A stretch of 64,000 bases of DNA from the NCBI RefSeq assembly GCF_000721235.1, contig NZ_JOFH01000028.1, positions 1 to 64,000 of the forward strand. The letters are read 5' to 3'. Position numbers and translations under genes: made by a program. Source of the stretch: Streptomyces olivaceus. Lineage in GTDB: Bacteria > Actinomycetota > Actinomycetes > Streptomycetales > Streptomycetaceae. How positions within the stretch are numbered: the stretch's first letter is position 1; every line of letters begins with the position of its first letter. Positions 7,700 through 16,783 of this stretch are shown piece by piece. The notes under the pieces were generated by a model. It ran no database searches and had not been told where the DNA came from. It was given only the letters and a program-made list of their open reading frames with translations.

Positions 7700-10600
7700 T
7701 GCTGGCTCCCGTCGGGACGCTCACTGCCCGTGCCGTGGGGGTGCTGGGGCTGGGAGGGGTCGTACGCCGTGTCGTATCCGGCCTGGCCGTACGCCTGGTC
7801 GTAGGCGGGGTCGTACCCGCCCTCCTGGGCCTGCGCCTGGTCCTGGTACGCGTACGGGTCGTACTGGCCCGTCTGGTACTGGGTGTCCTGGCCGCCCTGG
7901 TAGGCGCCCTGCTGGTAGGGGTCGGACTGGTAGCCCTGCTGCCCGTACGCGGCGGGGTCGTACTGCTGCTGGGCGCCCTGGTACTGCTCGGCGCCGTACG
8001 TCCCGTAGGAGCCGTACTCGGCGCCCGCGTACTCCGCCTGGTCCCAGGTGCCGTACGCCGGCTGCTGCGGCACTGGCGCGGGTGGCTCCGCGGGCTGTCC
8101 GGGCGCTTCCGGAGCGGCCGGGTCGCCGTCCGCCGCGTCGAAGCCGCCGGGCGTCTCCGGTGCCCCGGGCGTGTCGGGCAGGTCGAACTCGGGTCCGGGG
8201 CCGGCCGCGGCGTCGGCCGACGCGGCCTCCGCCTCGGCCTGGGCGCGCAGCCGCCGCGCGCGGCGTCCGTCGCCCTCCAGGTCCTCTGCGGAGACCACTG
8301 GCTCGTCGGGCAGGTCGTCGTCGACGTCGCGGCGACGGCCGGGCAGTGCGAGGACGACCAGAACGACGGCGAGGAGGCCCTGGGCCCACAGCCAGGCGGT
8401 GTGCGTGAAGGGGTCGTCATAGGTGACGTCGAGCCTGCCGCCGGAGGCGGGCAGTTCGAAGCCCTGGGCCCAGCCGTCGACGGTGGTGCGGGTGAGCGGC
8501 TTGCCGTCCAGGGTGGCCGTCCAGCCCTCGGCGGCGGTGTCGGCCAGCCGCAGGACGCGGCCGTCGGCGCCCGCCTTGATGTCGGTGTGGATCTCCACCG
8601 GGCCGGCCGCCACGGGCTCCGGCTCACCGGCGGACGCCGCACCGGACTCCTCGCCGGAGCCCCCGCCCGACACGATGGTCGCGCGGGCGACCTCCTGGTC
8701 GACCCGCCAGAGTCCGCTGCCGTCCTGCTGGCTGAGGCGGCTCAGGCCGGGTGTGGCGTCCAGGACGCGGGTGACGTCGCGGGGCGCGCCCTTGTGCACG
8801 AGCACGTAGCGCACGGCGTAGCCGCCGAGCTGGTCGGCCTGGTCGGCGCCGGAGCCGGCCACGAGGTTCGCGACGGTCTTGTCGAGCGCCTCGTTGCCGC
8901 CGCCGTCGGCCAGTTCGCCGTCGCCGAGGCGGGCACCGGAGCCGCGGACCAGCATGTAGCTCACGTGGGCGGCCGAGTCGCTGTCGAGGACGAGGGTGCG
9001 GGCCTGGTCGCGCGTACGGCTCTCCTCAGCGACGAACGCCGGCACCTGGACGGGGTCGCGGCGCTCCACGGGGCCGTCGGCGCCCCCGATCACCCAGCCG
9101 GCAGCGGCGATCAGCGGGCCGACCGCCGAGGCGAGGGCGATGAGGGCGGCGACGGGCTGACGCCAGCCGAAGCTCTGCTCGGCCACACGGGAGCGGGCCC
9201 CGTCGGCGCCCAGCGTCGCGGCGGCCAGCAGGGCGATGCCGTAGACGAGGGTGGCGGGGCCGGCCCAGGCGGAGCGGTTGGAGAGGACCGAGAGGACCAG
9301 GCCGACCAGGGCGACCGCCCAGGCAGTCCGGACGGCCGGCTGCCGCTCGGAGCGCAGCAGGGCGGCCAGCGCGGCCAGCACGATGCCGATGAGCACCAGT
9401 CCGCCGACCGTGCCGGGACCGCCGGGGCTGATGCCGAGCAGGTCGAGGGCGGAGGCCGCCGAGGCGCCGTAGTCGAGGCCGGCCTCGTCGAAGAAGCCGA
9501 ACGGCAGCAGCGACAGCGACCAGGGGGCGAGCAGCAGCAGCGGGGTGCCCAACTGGGCGAGGAAGCGCAGCCCGTAGGCCGTGATCTCGCCACGGCGCAG
9601 GGCCAGCACCCCGATGCCGAGGATCAGCGCGGCCGGCCAGACGACGGGTGTGAAGGCGGTGGTGACCGTCAGCAGCAGCGCGTACGCCCAGGTGGCGCGC
9701 CAGCTGCCGCGGGCGCCGGACGTACTGGTGAGGCCCGCCGCCGCGACGCCCGCGCGCGCGATGAGCGGCAGCAGTACGGCGAGGACGGCGGTGCCGATGC
9801 GGCCGCCGGCGAGTGCCCCGGTGGCGGCGGGCAGGAAGGCGTAGGCCACGGCCGCCCAGGCGCGCAGCAGCCGGGAGGTGACGAGCGGGCGGGACGCGAA
9901 GTACGCCGTGACGCCGGCGAGCGGCACCGAGCAGACCAGCAGCAGGGTGACGGCGAGTCCGGTCGAGCCGAGCAGGACGGAGGCCAGTGCGGCGACGATC
10001 GCGAGGTAGGGCGGCGCGGAGGCGGTGCCGCCGGTGCCGACGCCGTGCCAGGTGTCCGCATACCGCGACCACAGCTCGCCGGCGCCGCCCGGGGCGGGCA
10101 GCAGCGCGCCGCCCGCCAGTGCGCCGCCGCCGAGGAGCGCGCGGCAGGCGGCCAGGGAGACCAGCAGGAGCACCACGAAGAGCAGCGGGCCGGGCTTGCG
10201 GGCGATGCGCTTGAGCCGGGCGAACTGCTCGATCTCCAGGAAGTCGGCGTCGTCGCCGCCGGGCCCGGACTCGATGCCGCCGCCGTGCCGTCCGGCGCCC
10301 GCGGCGGCCTCGGCGTCCGAACCGCCGAAGAGATCGCCCGCGACCTGCTCGACGGTGGCGCGGACGGTCGCACCCGGAGGCGGGAACAGGGGGCGCAGTT
10401 CGTCCTTCTCCACCTGCGGCCGGCCGCGTTCGCGCCGTCCGGCGAGGACGCGTTCGGGGCGCAGCAGCACGCTCAGCAGGCCCCTTATCTCGTCGAGCGC
10501 CTGGCCCGGGACCTTGCCGACGAGGTAGGCGAGGGTCCGCAGGAGGGTGCCGAGGACGACGCGCAGCAGCACCCAGGGCAGGGCGGCCGTACGGACGTTG

Positions 10601-11535
10601 ACGAGGAGGGTGTGGACGGCGCCGGCCTTGTCCACCTTGTGCGGGGACGCGGTGGTGCGGCCCGCGCAGTCGACGGCGCGGCGCTCGCGGGAGGAGGCCT
10701 CGGCGTGGCGGACGACCGCCTCCGGGGCGACGAGGACGCGGAGTCCGGCGGCGTGGGCGCGCCAGCACAGGTCGACGTCGTCGCGCATCAGGGGCAGCCG
10801 GCGGTCGAACCCGCCGAGCCGCTCGAAGACATCACGCCGGATCAGCATGCCCGCGGTGGACACCGACAGGACGGACCGGACGTGGTCGTGCTGGCCCTGG
10901 TCCTGCTCGCGGCGGTCCAGACCGGTCCAGCGGCGGCCGGAGTTGGCGATGGAGACGCCGACCTCCAGCAGCTGCCTGCGGTCGTACCAGCCGCGGAGTT
11001 TGGGACCGACGACGGCGACGTCGTCGCGGCCGAGTTCGTACTCGGTGTCCACGACGCGCAGCAGCTGGGCCAGGGCCTCGGGCTCGGGGGCGCAGTCGTC
11101 GTGCAGCAGCCACAGCCACTGGACCGGCTCTCCGTGGGGAAGCTCCGGCAGGTCGTAGGCGTCGTCGCGCCAGGTGCGGGTGGCGGGGTCCCAGCCGCTG
11201 GGCCGCCTCAGGTACGGCAGCTCCTCGGGGGTGAGGAGGGGGGCACTGCGGGCGGCCTCCTCGACGGCCTGGCCGAAGCCGGTGCGCCGGGCGAGGTGGA
11301 GTACGTGGTCGTGGCCCAGGGCGTCGCCGACCAGGCGGGCGGAGTCGTCGGCGCTGCCGGTGTCGGCGGCCACGGCGTACTGGACGGGGCGCTCCTGGCC
11401 GAGCAGCCCGGTGAGCGCGTCGGGCAGCCAGCGGGCGCCGTCGTGGGCGACGAGGACCGCGGTCACGACGTGACGCGGGAACTCAGGTGTGGCAGCCAGG
11501 TCTTGCTGGGCTGCCGTGTGACTCTGCACGGACAT
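7696..11535 (-). CDS. Giant membrane family-2 glycosyltransferase
   Basis: About 1279 residues. The N-terminal 350 residues are a GT2 domain: VTAVLVAHDGARWLPDAL at the nucleotide fold, LLHDDCAPEPEAL as the DxD-like metal site, and MRDDVDLCWRAHAAG as the ED-type acceptor motif. A long polytopic membrane region follows (about 490-870), then a globular domain that is probably external, then one more membrane segment (about 1080-1100). The last ~115 residues are an unusual Tyr/Gln/Gly/Ala tail (YGTYGAEQYQGAQQQY and similar). It probably transfers sugar to an envelope acceptor; donor and acceptor are not evident. I start at ATG 11535 (MSVQSHTAAQQ); upstream in-frame starts lack family-like sequence. 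It is coupled to the DUF5719 gene. Confidence 0.88.
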   Translation of the reverse strand: MSVQSHTAAQQDLAATPEFPRHVVTAVLVAHDGARWLPDALTGLLGQERPVQYAVAADTGSADDSARLVGDALGHDHVLHLARRTGFGQAVEEAARSAPLLTPEELPYLRRPSGWDPATRTWRDDAYDLPELPHGEPVQWLWLLHDDCAPEPEALAQLLRVVDTEYELGRDDVAVVGPKLRGWYDRRQLLEVGVSIANSGRRWTGLDRREQDQGQHDHVRSVLSVSTAGMLIRRDVFERLGGFDRRLPLMRDDVDLCWRAHAAGLRVLVAPEAVVRHAEASSRERRAVDCAGRTTASPHKVDKAGAVHTLLVNVRTAALPWVLLRVVLGTLLRTLAYLVGKVPGQALDEIRGLLSVLLRPERVLAGRRERGRPQVEKDELRPLFPPPGATVRATVEQVAGDLFGGSDAEAAAGAGRHGGGIESGPGGDDADFLEIEQFARLKRIARKPGPLLFVVLLLVSLAACRALLGGGALAGGALLPAPGGAGELWSRYADTWHGVGTGGTASAPPYLAIVAALASVLLGSTGLAVTLLLVCSVPLAGVTAYFASRPLVTSRLLRAWAAVAYAFLPAATGALAGGRIGTAVLAVLLPLIARAGVAAAGLTSTSGARGSWRATWAYALLLTVTTAFTPVVWPAALILGIGVLALRRGEITAYGLRFLAQLGTPLLLLAPWSLSLLPFGFFDEAGLDYGASAASALDLLGISPGGPGTVGGLVLIGIVLAALAALLRSERQPAVRTAWAVALVGLVLSVLSNRSAWAGPATLVYGIALLAAATLGADGARSRVAEQSFGWRQPVAALIALASAVGPLIAAAGWVIGGADGPVERRDPVQVPAFVAEESRTRDQARTLVLDSDSAAHVSYMLVRGSGARLGDGELADGGGNEALDKTVANLVAGSGADQADQLGGYAVRYVLVHKGAPRDVTRVLDATPGLSRLSQQDGSGLWRVDQEVARATIVSGGGSGEESGAASAGEPEPVAAGPVEIHTDIKAGADGRVLRLADTAAEGWTATLDGKPLTRTTVDGWAQGFELPASGGRLDVTYDDPFTHTAWLWAQGLLAVVLVVLALPGRRRDVDDDLPDEPVVSAEDLEGDGRRARRLRAQAEAEAASADAAAGPGPEFDLPDTPGAPETPGGFDAADGDPAAPEAPGQPAEPPAPVPQQPAYGTWDQAEYAGAEYGSYGTYGAEQYQGAQQQYDPAAYGQQGYQSDPYQQGAYQGGQDTQYQTGQYDPYAYQDQAQAQEGGYDPAYDQAYGQAGYDTAYDPSQPQHPHGTGSERPDGSQQ

Positions 11536-11760
11536 CGAGGTACGGGCCCCGGTTCGGTGGACTGCGGTGGACACCCGTGCCTGTTGGGGAGGGCGGGTGT
11601 CTCGGACGAGCGCCCACACTATCGGCTGGGCAGCAAGGCGGCCCGCCGCCTGTGGACAACCCACCGGCGACGGGCCGTTACCGCTGCTCGGGCCGTTTCC
11701 GACGCTGCGTCAGTCCGTGACGGCTCCGGCGCACCGGACCGCGCGGCCGGCCCCGGTGCG

Positions 11761-12024
11761 TCAGACCGCGGCCTTCTTCAGTCGGCGGCGTTCCCGTTCG
11801 GACAGGCCGCCCCAGATACCGAAGCGCTCGTCGTTGGCGAGGGCGTACTCGAGGCATTCGGAGCGGACCTCGCAGGCGAGGCAGACCTTTTTGGCCTCGC
11901 GGGTGGAGCCGCCCTTCTCGGGGAAGAAGGACTCGGGGTCGGTCTGGGCGCACAGTGCGCGCTCCTGCCAGCCGAGCTCCTCGTCCGCGTCGTCGACCAG
12001 CAGTTGCTGCACCAGCTCGGTCAT
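11761..12024 (-). CDS. whiB: WhiB sporulation regulator (Wbl family)
   Basis: An 87-residue Wbl protein. Four cysteines at 25, 48, 51 and 57 (CxxC plus flanking Cys) bind a 4Fe-4S cluster. GIWGG at 69-73 and the basic tail SERERRRLKKAAV provide the sigma-factor and DNA contacts. In Streptomyces, WhiB works with WhiA to control the switch from aerial growth to sporulation septation. The length, the N-terminal MTELVQQLLVDDADEELGWQ and the position next to the fbiA-fbiB genes match WhiB rather than other Wbl paralogues. A good promoter lies about 75-100 bases upstream. Confidence 0.93.
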   Translation of the reverse strand: MTELVQQLLVDDADEELGWQERALCAQTDPESFFPEKGGSTREAKKVCLACEVRSECLEYALANDERFGIWGGLSERERRRLKKAAV

Positions 12025-12097
12025 GTGCGCCCCTCGTCTGTCTTTCGCGTCCCCGTGATCCAGCCGTTATCGATTCCGGCTGAACGACACGAGTGAA

Positions 12098-12127
12098 ATT
12101 ACAAGTGTGCTGCTCCGGGCGAGTCAA
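12098..12127 (-). promoter_or_regulatory. Candidate HrdB-type promoter of whiB
   Basis: On the minus strand TTGACT (12127-12122) and TGTAAT (12103-12098) are separated by 18 bases, close to the housekeeping consensus. Transcription would begin near 12091, giving a leader of roughly 65 bases. AGTGA (12092-12096) overlaps the start region and could be a half-site for a regulator such as BldD, but I see no clear second half. Confidence 0.6.
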
Positions 12128-12431
12128 GCCGGGATCTGCTATTGGGCCCCTTATTCACTCTGCAGAACCAAGGGAATGCGGAAAGTGTTCAAATCGCCAT
12201 AAACCTTGACATCCTCGCGCGGCCCGCCGGCACACCCCGCCCGAGCGGCACCCGCACAAGGGAAGACGCCCGGGCGTTCGATCCCGTTCCGATACACACG
12301 CCGAAGCGAACCTGATCACATTCGGATCACGGGATCGCAACGGGGGTTGTGCGCCCGGCTTGTGCGCCATGTGTCCCGGAAGTCGTTTGAGCAAACCTTT
12401 CGTCTATGAGATGAACCGGATGAGGTGAAAC
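12128..12431. other. Intergenic region between whiB and the cysteine dioxygenase leader
   Basis: About 300 bases without a gene. It is noticeably less GC-rich than average (tracts at 12150-12210 and 12380-12430), consistent with further promoters for whiB and for the rightward transcript. Three GATC-containing segments cluster at about 12312-12337. I could not identify a convincing rightward -35/-10 pair. Confidence 0.45.
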
Positions 12432-12473
12432 ATGTCCCACATAACGGGCACCGAGTTGACAGTGCAGGTGTGA
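12432..12473 (+). CDS. Candidate 13-residue leader ORF
   Basis: A mini reading frame, MSHITGTELTVQV, has a strong ribosome site (GAGGTG, four bases before the ATG). It ends 18 bases before the ATG of the cysteine-rich ORF. It could deliver ribosomes to the second ORF by reinitiation. Its reality rests only on the ribosome site and position; conservation would be needed to establish it. Confidence 0.35.
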   Translation: MSHITGTELTVQV

Positions 12474-12491
12474 ACCGCTGTCCTTGTGGGC

Positions 12492-12587
12492 ATGCTCGCG
12501 AACTTGGCGCTCGCCTCGACCCGCACCTCCGGGTCCCACGGTGCTGCCCGCGCTCGCTGTAGCTGTTGCCGCTGTTCCAGCTGTTGA
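12492..12587 (+). CDS. Candidate cysteine-rich leader peptide (31 aa)
   Basis: ATG 12492 (or in-frame GTG 12486) opens a 31-codon frame ending RCSCCRCSSC-stop: five Cys codons in the last nine sense codons, four of them TGT, the Cys codon that high-GC Streptomyces avoid. It sits 144 bases upstream of cysteine dioxygenase. Ribosome pausing at Cys codons when charged tRNA-Cys is scarce is the known logic of cysteine attenuators in other actinobacteria. Downstream, TTCC-gccga-GGAA could hide the GAGGAA ribosome site of the dioxygenase. There is no strong ribosome site for this ORF itself; it may depend on the preceding mini-ORF. Confidence 0.5.
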   Translation: MLANLALASTRTSGSHGAARARCSCCRCSSC

Positions 12588-12731
12588 GCCAACCGCGCTC
12601 CGGCTGTTCCGAGTCCCCCGCGACCCGGCTCCCGAGTCCATCCGACTCGACTTCCGCGTTCCCGCCCCACCAGGGCGTTCCGGTCATCCGTTCCGCTCCA
12701 CGCACTCTTCCGCCGAGGAACCACCGCACCC

Positions 12732-13256
12732 ATGAACAGCGACAGCGACCTCCAGATCGCCGGCGACATCCTCGAAGTACCCCACCTGCTGCAGGCTCCG
12801 CGCGAGCACCCGGCCACCGTCGCCGAGTTCGCGGGCCTGGCCCGCTCCGTCGCCGCCGACCGGGCCGAGTGGGAGCACCTCGTCCGCTACGACGCGACGG
12901 CACGCTGGTACCACCGGCTGCGCACCGGCCCCGGCTACGAGGTCTGGCTGCTGTCCTGGGTCCCGGGCCAGGGCAGCGGACGCCACGACCACGGACCCTC
13001 CTCCGGGGTGTGGACGGTCCTCGACGGCACCCTCACCGAGCGCACGGCACGCGGCACGCGCGCGCTGCGCGCCGGTACGCAGCGCGTGTTCGCACCGGGA
13101 TACGTGCACGAGGTGGTCAACGACGCGCTGGAGCCCGCGGTCAGCCTGCACGTCTACTACCCGGGGCTGACCGAGATGCCCATGTACTCCCCGCAGTGCT
13201 CGGCCGCCGCGGTCCTGGGCGCCGACGCGGACGCCGGCGCCGCACCGGCACGGTGA
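12732..13256 (+). CDS. Cysteine dioxygenase family protein
   Basis: A 174-residue cupin of the cysteine dioxygenase family, oxidising cysteine with O2 to cysteine sulfinate. The three iron ligands are visible: H85 and H87 in GRHDHG and H126 in APGYVHEV. The length suits bacterial members. The start ATG 12732 follows GAGGAA at a longer than usual spacing. The long leader with a Cys-rich ORF suggests control by cysteine supply. It runs in the same direction as fbiA, 44 bases upstream of it, so cotranscription is possible, though no F420 link is known. The C-terminal 20 residues are A/D-rich and variable. Confidence 0.88.
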   Translation: MNSDSDLQIAGDILEVPHLLQAPREHPATVAEFAGLARSVAADRAEWEHLVRYDATARWYHRLRTGPGYEVWLLSWVPGQGSGRHDHGPSSGVWTVLDGTLTERTARGTRALRAGTQRVFAPGYVHEVVNDALEPAVSLHVYYPGLTEMPMYSPQCSAAAVLGADADAGAAPAR

Positions 13257-13300
13257 CGACTGGCTGACGCGCTGTCGTACCCGCCTGCAAGACTGGGGCC

Positions 13301-14260
13301 ATGCGCATTGTGGTTCTGGCAGGCGGCATCGGCGGTGCCCGGTTCCTGCGCGGTCTGAAACAGGCCGCGCCGGACGCGGACATCACGGTCATCGGCAACA
13401 CCGGGGACGACATCCACCTCTTCGGGCTGAAGGTCTGCCCGGACCTCGACACGGTGATGTACACGCTCGGCGGCGGCATCAACGAGGAGCAGGGCTGGGG
13501 ACGGTCCGACGAGACCTTCCACCTCAAGGAGGAGCTCGCGGCGTACGGCGTCGGACCCGAGTGGTTCGGCCTCGGCGACCGCGACTTCGCCACACACATC
13601 GTGCGGACCCAGATGATCACTGCGGGCTTTCCGCTCAGCGCGGTGACCGAGGCGCTGTGCGACCGCTGGAAGCCCGGCGTGCGGCTCCTCCCGATGACCG
13701 ACGACCGCGTGGAGACCCACGTCGCGGTCGAGCTGGACGGGGAGCGCAAGGCGGTCCACTTCCAGGAGTACTGGGTGCGGCTGCGCGCCTCCGTGCCCGC
13801 CGAGGCGGTCGTGCCGGTCGGGGCCGAGCAGTCCAAGCCGGCGCCGGGTGTCCTGGAGGCCATCGCCGAGGCGGACGTCATCCTCTTCCCGCCCTCCAAC
13901 CCGGTCGTCTCCGTCGGCACGATCCTCGCCGTGCCCGGCATCCGGGAGGCGATCGCCGACGCCGGGGTGCCGGTGGTGGGCCTCTCCCCCATCGTCGGCG
14001 ACGCACCCGTGCGCGGGATGGCCGACAAGGTACTGGCCGCGGTCGGCGTGGAGTCCACGGCCGCCGCGGTCGCCGAGCACTACGGTTCGGGGCTGCTCGA
14101 CGGCTGGCTGGTCGACACAGTCGACGCGGACGCCGTCACGCGCGTGAAGGCGGCCGGCATCCTCTGCCGCGCCGTACCGCTGATGATGACCGGCCCCGAC
14201 GCGACGGCGCAGATGGCCCGGGAGGCGCTGACGCTGGCGGAGGAGGCGCGGGAGGCATGA
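13301..14260 (+). CDS. fbiA: 2-phospho-L-lactate transferase-type F420 enzyme
   Basis: A 319-residue CofD/FbiA protein. It joins the guanylated phospho-acid (from FbiD) to the deazaflavin Fo, making F420-0 or dehydro-F420-0. The N-terminal [19 protein letters not shown] and then [23 protein letters not shown] are diagnostic of the family. It overlaps fbiB by four bases (ATGA at 14257-14260), giving translational coupling. FbiC and FbiD must be encoded elsewhere. Confidence 0.95.
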   Translation: MRIVVLAGGIGGARFLRGLKQAAPDADITVIGNTGDDIHLFGLKVCPDLDTVMYTLGGGINEEQGWGRSDETFHLKEELAAYGVGPEWFGLGDRDFATHIVRTQMITAGFPLSAVTEALCDRWKPGVRLLPMTDDRVETHVAVELDGERKAVHFQEYWVRLRASVPAEAVVPVGAEQSKPAPGVLEAIAEADVILFPPSNPVVSVGTILAVPGIREAIADAGVPVVGLSPIVGDAPVRGMADKVLAAVGVESTAAAVAEHYGSGLLDGWLVDTVDADAVTRVKAAGILCRAVPLMMTGPDATAQMAREALTLAEEAREA

Positions 14261-15588
14261 GCGACGAGACGTCCGACGACGCTCCCGGCCGCCGGGAGGG
14301 GTTCGAGGTCTGGGCCCTGCCCGGCCTGCCCGAGGTGCGGCCCGGCGACGACCTGGCCAAGCTGATCGCGGCGGCCGGGCCCGCACTGGCCGACGGGGAC
14401 GTGCTCCTCGTCACCTCCAAGATCGTCTCCAAGGCCGAGGGCCGGGTGGTCCGGGCCGACGACCGGGAGGCCGCGATCGACGCGGAGACCGTCCGCGTGG
14501 TGGCCCGGCGCGGCCCGCTGCGCATCGTCGAGAACCGCCAGGGCCTGGTCATGGCGGCGGCCGGCGTCGACGCCTCCAACACCCCGGCCGGGACCGTGCT
14601 GCTGCTCCCCGAGGACCCGGACGCCTCCGCGCGGGGCATCCGCGACGGGCTGCGCGACGCGCTGGGCGTGAACGTCGGCGTGGTCGTCACCGACACCTTC
14701 GGCCGGCCCTGGCGGGCGGGACTCACCGACGTGGCGATCGGCGCGGCGGGCGTCCGCGTCCTCGACGACCTGCGCGGCGGCACGGACGCGCACGGCAATC
14801 CGCTGAGCGCCACCGTCGTAGCCACCGCCGACGAACTGGCCGCGGCGGGTGACCTGGTCAAGGGCAAGGCGACGGGACTGCCCGTCGCCGTCGTGCGCGG
14901 ACTGCCGCAGGTGGTCGCCGAGGACGGCGGCGAGGGCGCGCGGGCCCTGGTGCGCGACGCGCGCGGCGACATGTTCCGGCTGGGCACTTCCGAGGCGGTA
15001 CGCCAGGCGGTCACCCAACGGCGTACGGTACGGGCCTTCACGGACGAGCCGGTCGACCCCGGCGCCGTGCGCCGGGCGGTGGCCGCGGCCGTGACCGCGC
15101 CGGCGCCGCACCACACCACGCCGTGGCGGTTCGTGCTCCTGGAGTCGGCAGAATCCCGCACCCGGCTCCTCGACGCGATGCGGGACGCCTGGATCGCGGA
15201 CCTGCGGCGGGACGGCAAGAGCGAGGAGTCCGTCGCCAAGCGCGTCCGGCGCGGCGACGTCCTGCGCGACGCGCCGTACCTCGTCGTCCCCTGCCTGGTC
15301 ATGGACGGCTCGCACACCTACGGGGACGCGCGGCGGGACGGGGCGGAGCGGGAGATGTTCGTGGTCGCGGCCGGCGCGGGCGTGCAGAACCTGCTCGTCG
15401 CGCTCGCCGGGGAGCGGCTGGGGTCCGCGTGGGTGTCCTCGACGATGTTCTGCCGGGACGTCGTTCGGGAGACGCTGGGACTGCCGGACGGCTGGGACCC
15501 GATGGGGGCGGTGGCGGTCGGGCACCCGGCCGAGGAGCCGAGGGCGCGGCCGGAGCGGGACGCGGGCGCGTTCATCGAGGTGCGGTGA
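14257..15588 (+). CDS. fbiB: Bifunctional F420:glutamate ligase / nitroreductase-like FbiB
   Basis: A 443-residue fusion. Residues about 15-245 are a CofE-type gamma-glutamyl ligase ([35 protein letters not shown]), which adds the poly-gamma-glutamate tail to F420. Residues about 255-443 are an FMN-binding nitroreductase-like domain ([33 protein letters not shown]), which in mycobacteria reduces dehydro-F420-0. The full length indicates a standard actinobacterial FbiB. Start ATG 14257 is fixed by the overlap with fbiA. Confidence 0.95.
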   Translation: MSDETSDDAPGRREGFEVWALPGLPEVRPGDDLAKLIAAAGPALADGDVLLVTSKIVSKAEGRVVRADDREAAIDAETVRVVARRGPLRIVENRQGLVMAAAGVDASNTPAGTVLLLPEDPDASARGIRDGLRDALGVNVGVVVTDTFGRPWRAGLTDVAIGAAGVRVLDDLRGGTDAHGNPLSATVVATADELAAAGDLVKGKATGLPVAVVRGLPQVVAEDGGEGARALVRDARGDMFRLGTSEAVRQAVTQRRTVRAFTDEPVDPGAVRRAVAAAVTAPAPHHTTPWRFVLLESAESRTRLLDAMRDAWIADLRRDGKSEESVAKRVRRGDVLRDAPYLVVPCLVMDGSHTYGDARRDGAEREMFVVAAGAGVQNLLVALAGERLGSAWVSSTMFCRDVVRETLGLPDGWDPMGAVAVGHPAEEPRARPERDAGAFIEVR

Positions 15589-15625
15589 GGGTTCTACTCT
15601 CGTAGGGGTTGTCTCCTTTCTTCTT

Positions 15626-15681
15626 CCCGACCTCCCGACCTCCCGACCTCCCGACCTCCTGGCCTCCCGACCTCCCGACCT
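15626..15681. repeat. 8-bp polypyrimidine microsatellite (cccgacct), seven copies
   Basis: Seven copies of cccgacct run from 15626 to 15681, with one variant (cctggcct at 15658-15665), followed by more C/T-rich sequence to about 15715. It occupies most of the gap between fbiB and the DNA glycosylase and ends about 50 bases before that gene's start. Confidence 0.9.
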
Positions 15682-15733
15682 CCTCCTTTCGGCTCTCGGC
15701 TCTCCGCTCTCGCTTCGCTCAAGGACCTCACTC

Positions 15734-16714
15734 GTGGCAGGACGTTTCGCTCCCCGGCCCCAGCGGGCCGTCGTGCGCGACGGGATGCCGCGGCAGGGCA
15801 CAGCGCCGGGCCGGGTACGGGTGTGGGTGCCGGACGGGCCGTTGGACCTGGGGCTCGTGCTCGGTCCGCTGCGGCGCGGGCCCGGCGATCCGACGTTCCG
15901 GACCATGCCGGACGGCTCGGTGTGGCGGGCCAGCCGGACGCCCGCCGGGCCGGGCACCCTCCGCGTCACCGCACGCGGCGAGGAGGTCCGGGGTGAGGCC
16001 TGGGGGCCGGGGGCCCAGTGGCTGCTGGAGCAGTTGCCCCGGATGCTGGGCTCCGACGACGACCCGGCCGCGTTCGTGCCGCGGCACCGGCTGCTGGCGC
16101 TGACGCGGCACCGGCGGCCGGGACTGCGGCTGACGCGGACCGGGCTGGTGCTCGAGTCGCTGATCCCCTCGATCCTGGAGCAGAAGGTCACCACGCTGGA
16201 GGCGTACCAGGCGTGGCGGTTGCTCGTACGGAGGTTCGGGGAGCCGGCTCCGGGGCCCGTGCCCGGGCGGATGTGTGTGATGCCGGCGGCGCGGACGTGG
16301 GCGCTGATCCCGTCCTGGGAGTGGCATCTGGCCGGGGTGGACGACAAACGGGCGTCGACGGTCCTGCGGGCCGTGCGGGTCGCCGCGCGGCTGGAGGAGG
16401 CGGCGGGGATGGAACCGGTGGCCGCGCAGGAGCGGCTGGAGGTCGTGCCGGGGGTGGGGCCGTGGACGTCCGCGGAGACCGTGCAGCGCAGTCACGGGGC
16501 GCCGGACGCGGTCACGGTGGGCGATCTGCATCTGCCGGGGATCGTGGGGTTCGCGCTGGGCGGGGACCGGCATGCCGATGACGCCGAGATGCTGCGGTTG
16601 CTCGAGCCGTATGCCGGGCAGCGGCACCGGGCGGCTCGGCTGGTGCTGTTGAGTGGGCGGGTGCCGGGGAGGCGGGCGCCGCGGATGGCTCCGCGGGGGA
16701 TTGAGCGGTTGTAG
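15734..16714 (+). CDS. AlkA-type DNA-3-methyladenine glycosylase
   Basis: A 326-residue HhH-GPD superfamily glycosylase removing alkylated purines. The helix-hairpin-helix LEVVPGVGPWT (about 235-245) is followed by VTVGDLHLPG with the catalytic Asp at 264, and LEQKVTTLEAYQAW (about 148-161) matches the DNA-gripping helix. The N-terminal 90 residues replace the AlkA beta domain with a shorter actinobacterial version. Start is GTG 15734; there is no strong ribosome site because the upstream gap is C/T-rich. It converges on manC. Confidence 0.85.
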   Translation: MAGRFAPRPQRAVVRDGMPRQGTAPGRVRVWVPDGPLDLGLVLGPLRRGPGDPTFRTMPDGSVWRASRTPAGPGTLRVTARGEEVRGEAWGPGAQWLLEQLPRMLGSDDDPAAFVPRHRLLALTRHRRPGLRLTRTGLVLESLIPSILEQKVTTLEAYQAWRLLVRRFGEPAPGPVPGRMCVMPAARTWALIPSWEWHLAGVDDKRASTVLRAVRVAARLEEAAGMEPVAAQERLEVVPGVGPWTSAETVQRSHGAPDAVTVGDLHLPGIVGFALGGDRHADDAEMLRLLEPYAGQRHRAARLVLLSGRVPGRRAPRMAPRGIERL

Positions 16715-16783
16715 GTGTGCCGGGGCTTCTTGGCCGGGGGCGCGGGGTGCCCGCGGGCGGCGCAGGGTGCGGGTACGGATTGG

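Noticed and set aside
7735..12096. A 1453-codon open frame antisense to the glycosyltransferase
   Set aside because: GC-rich antisense frames are routinely open in Streptomyces. The opposite strand has clear GT2 motifs, membrane segments and a coupled neighbour; the antisense translation is low-complexity Gly/Arg/Val.
12312..12337. GATC cluster as a methylation-controlled site
   Set aside because: Three GATC sequences in 25 bases can arise by chance, and nothing else supports Dam-type control in this group.
12484..12735. An 84-codon frame overlapping the cysteine dioxygenase start by four bases
   Set aside because: The ATGA overlap is suggestive, but the translation is proline/alanine-rich with no domain, and a different frame of the same stretch gives the Cys-rich peptide. 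Kept only as an alternative reading.
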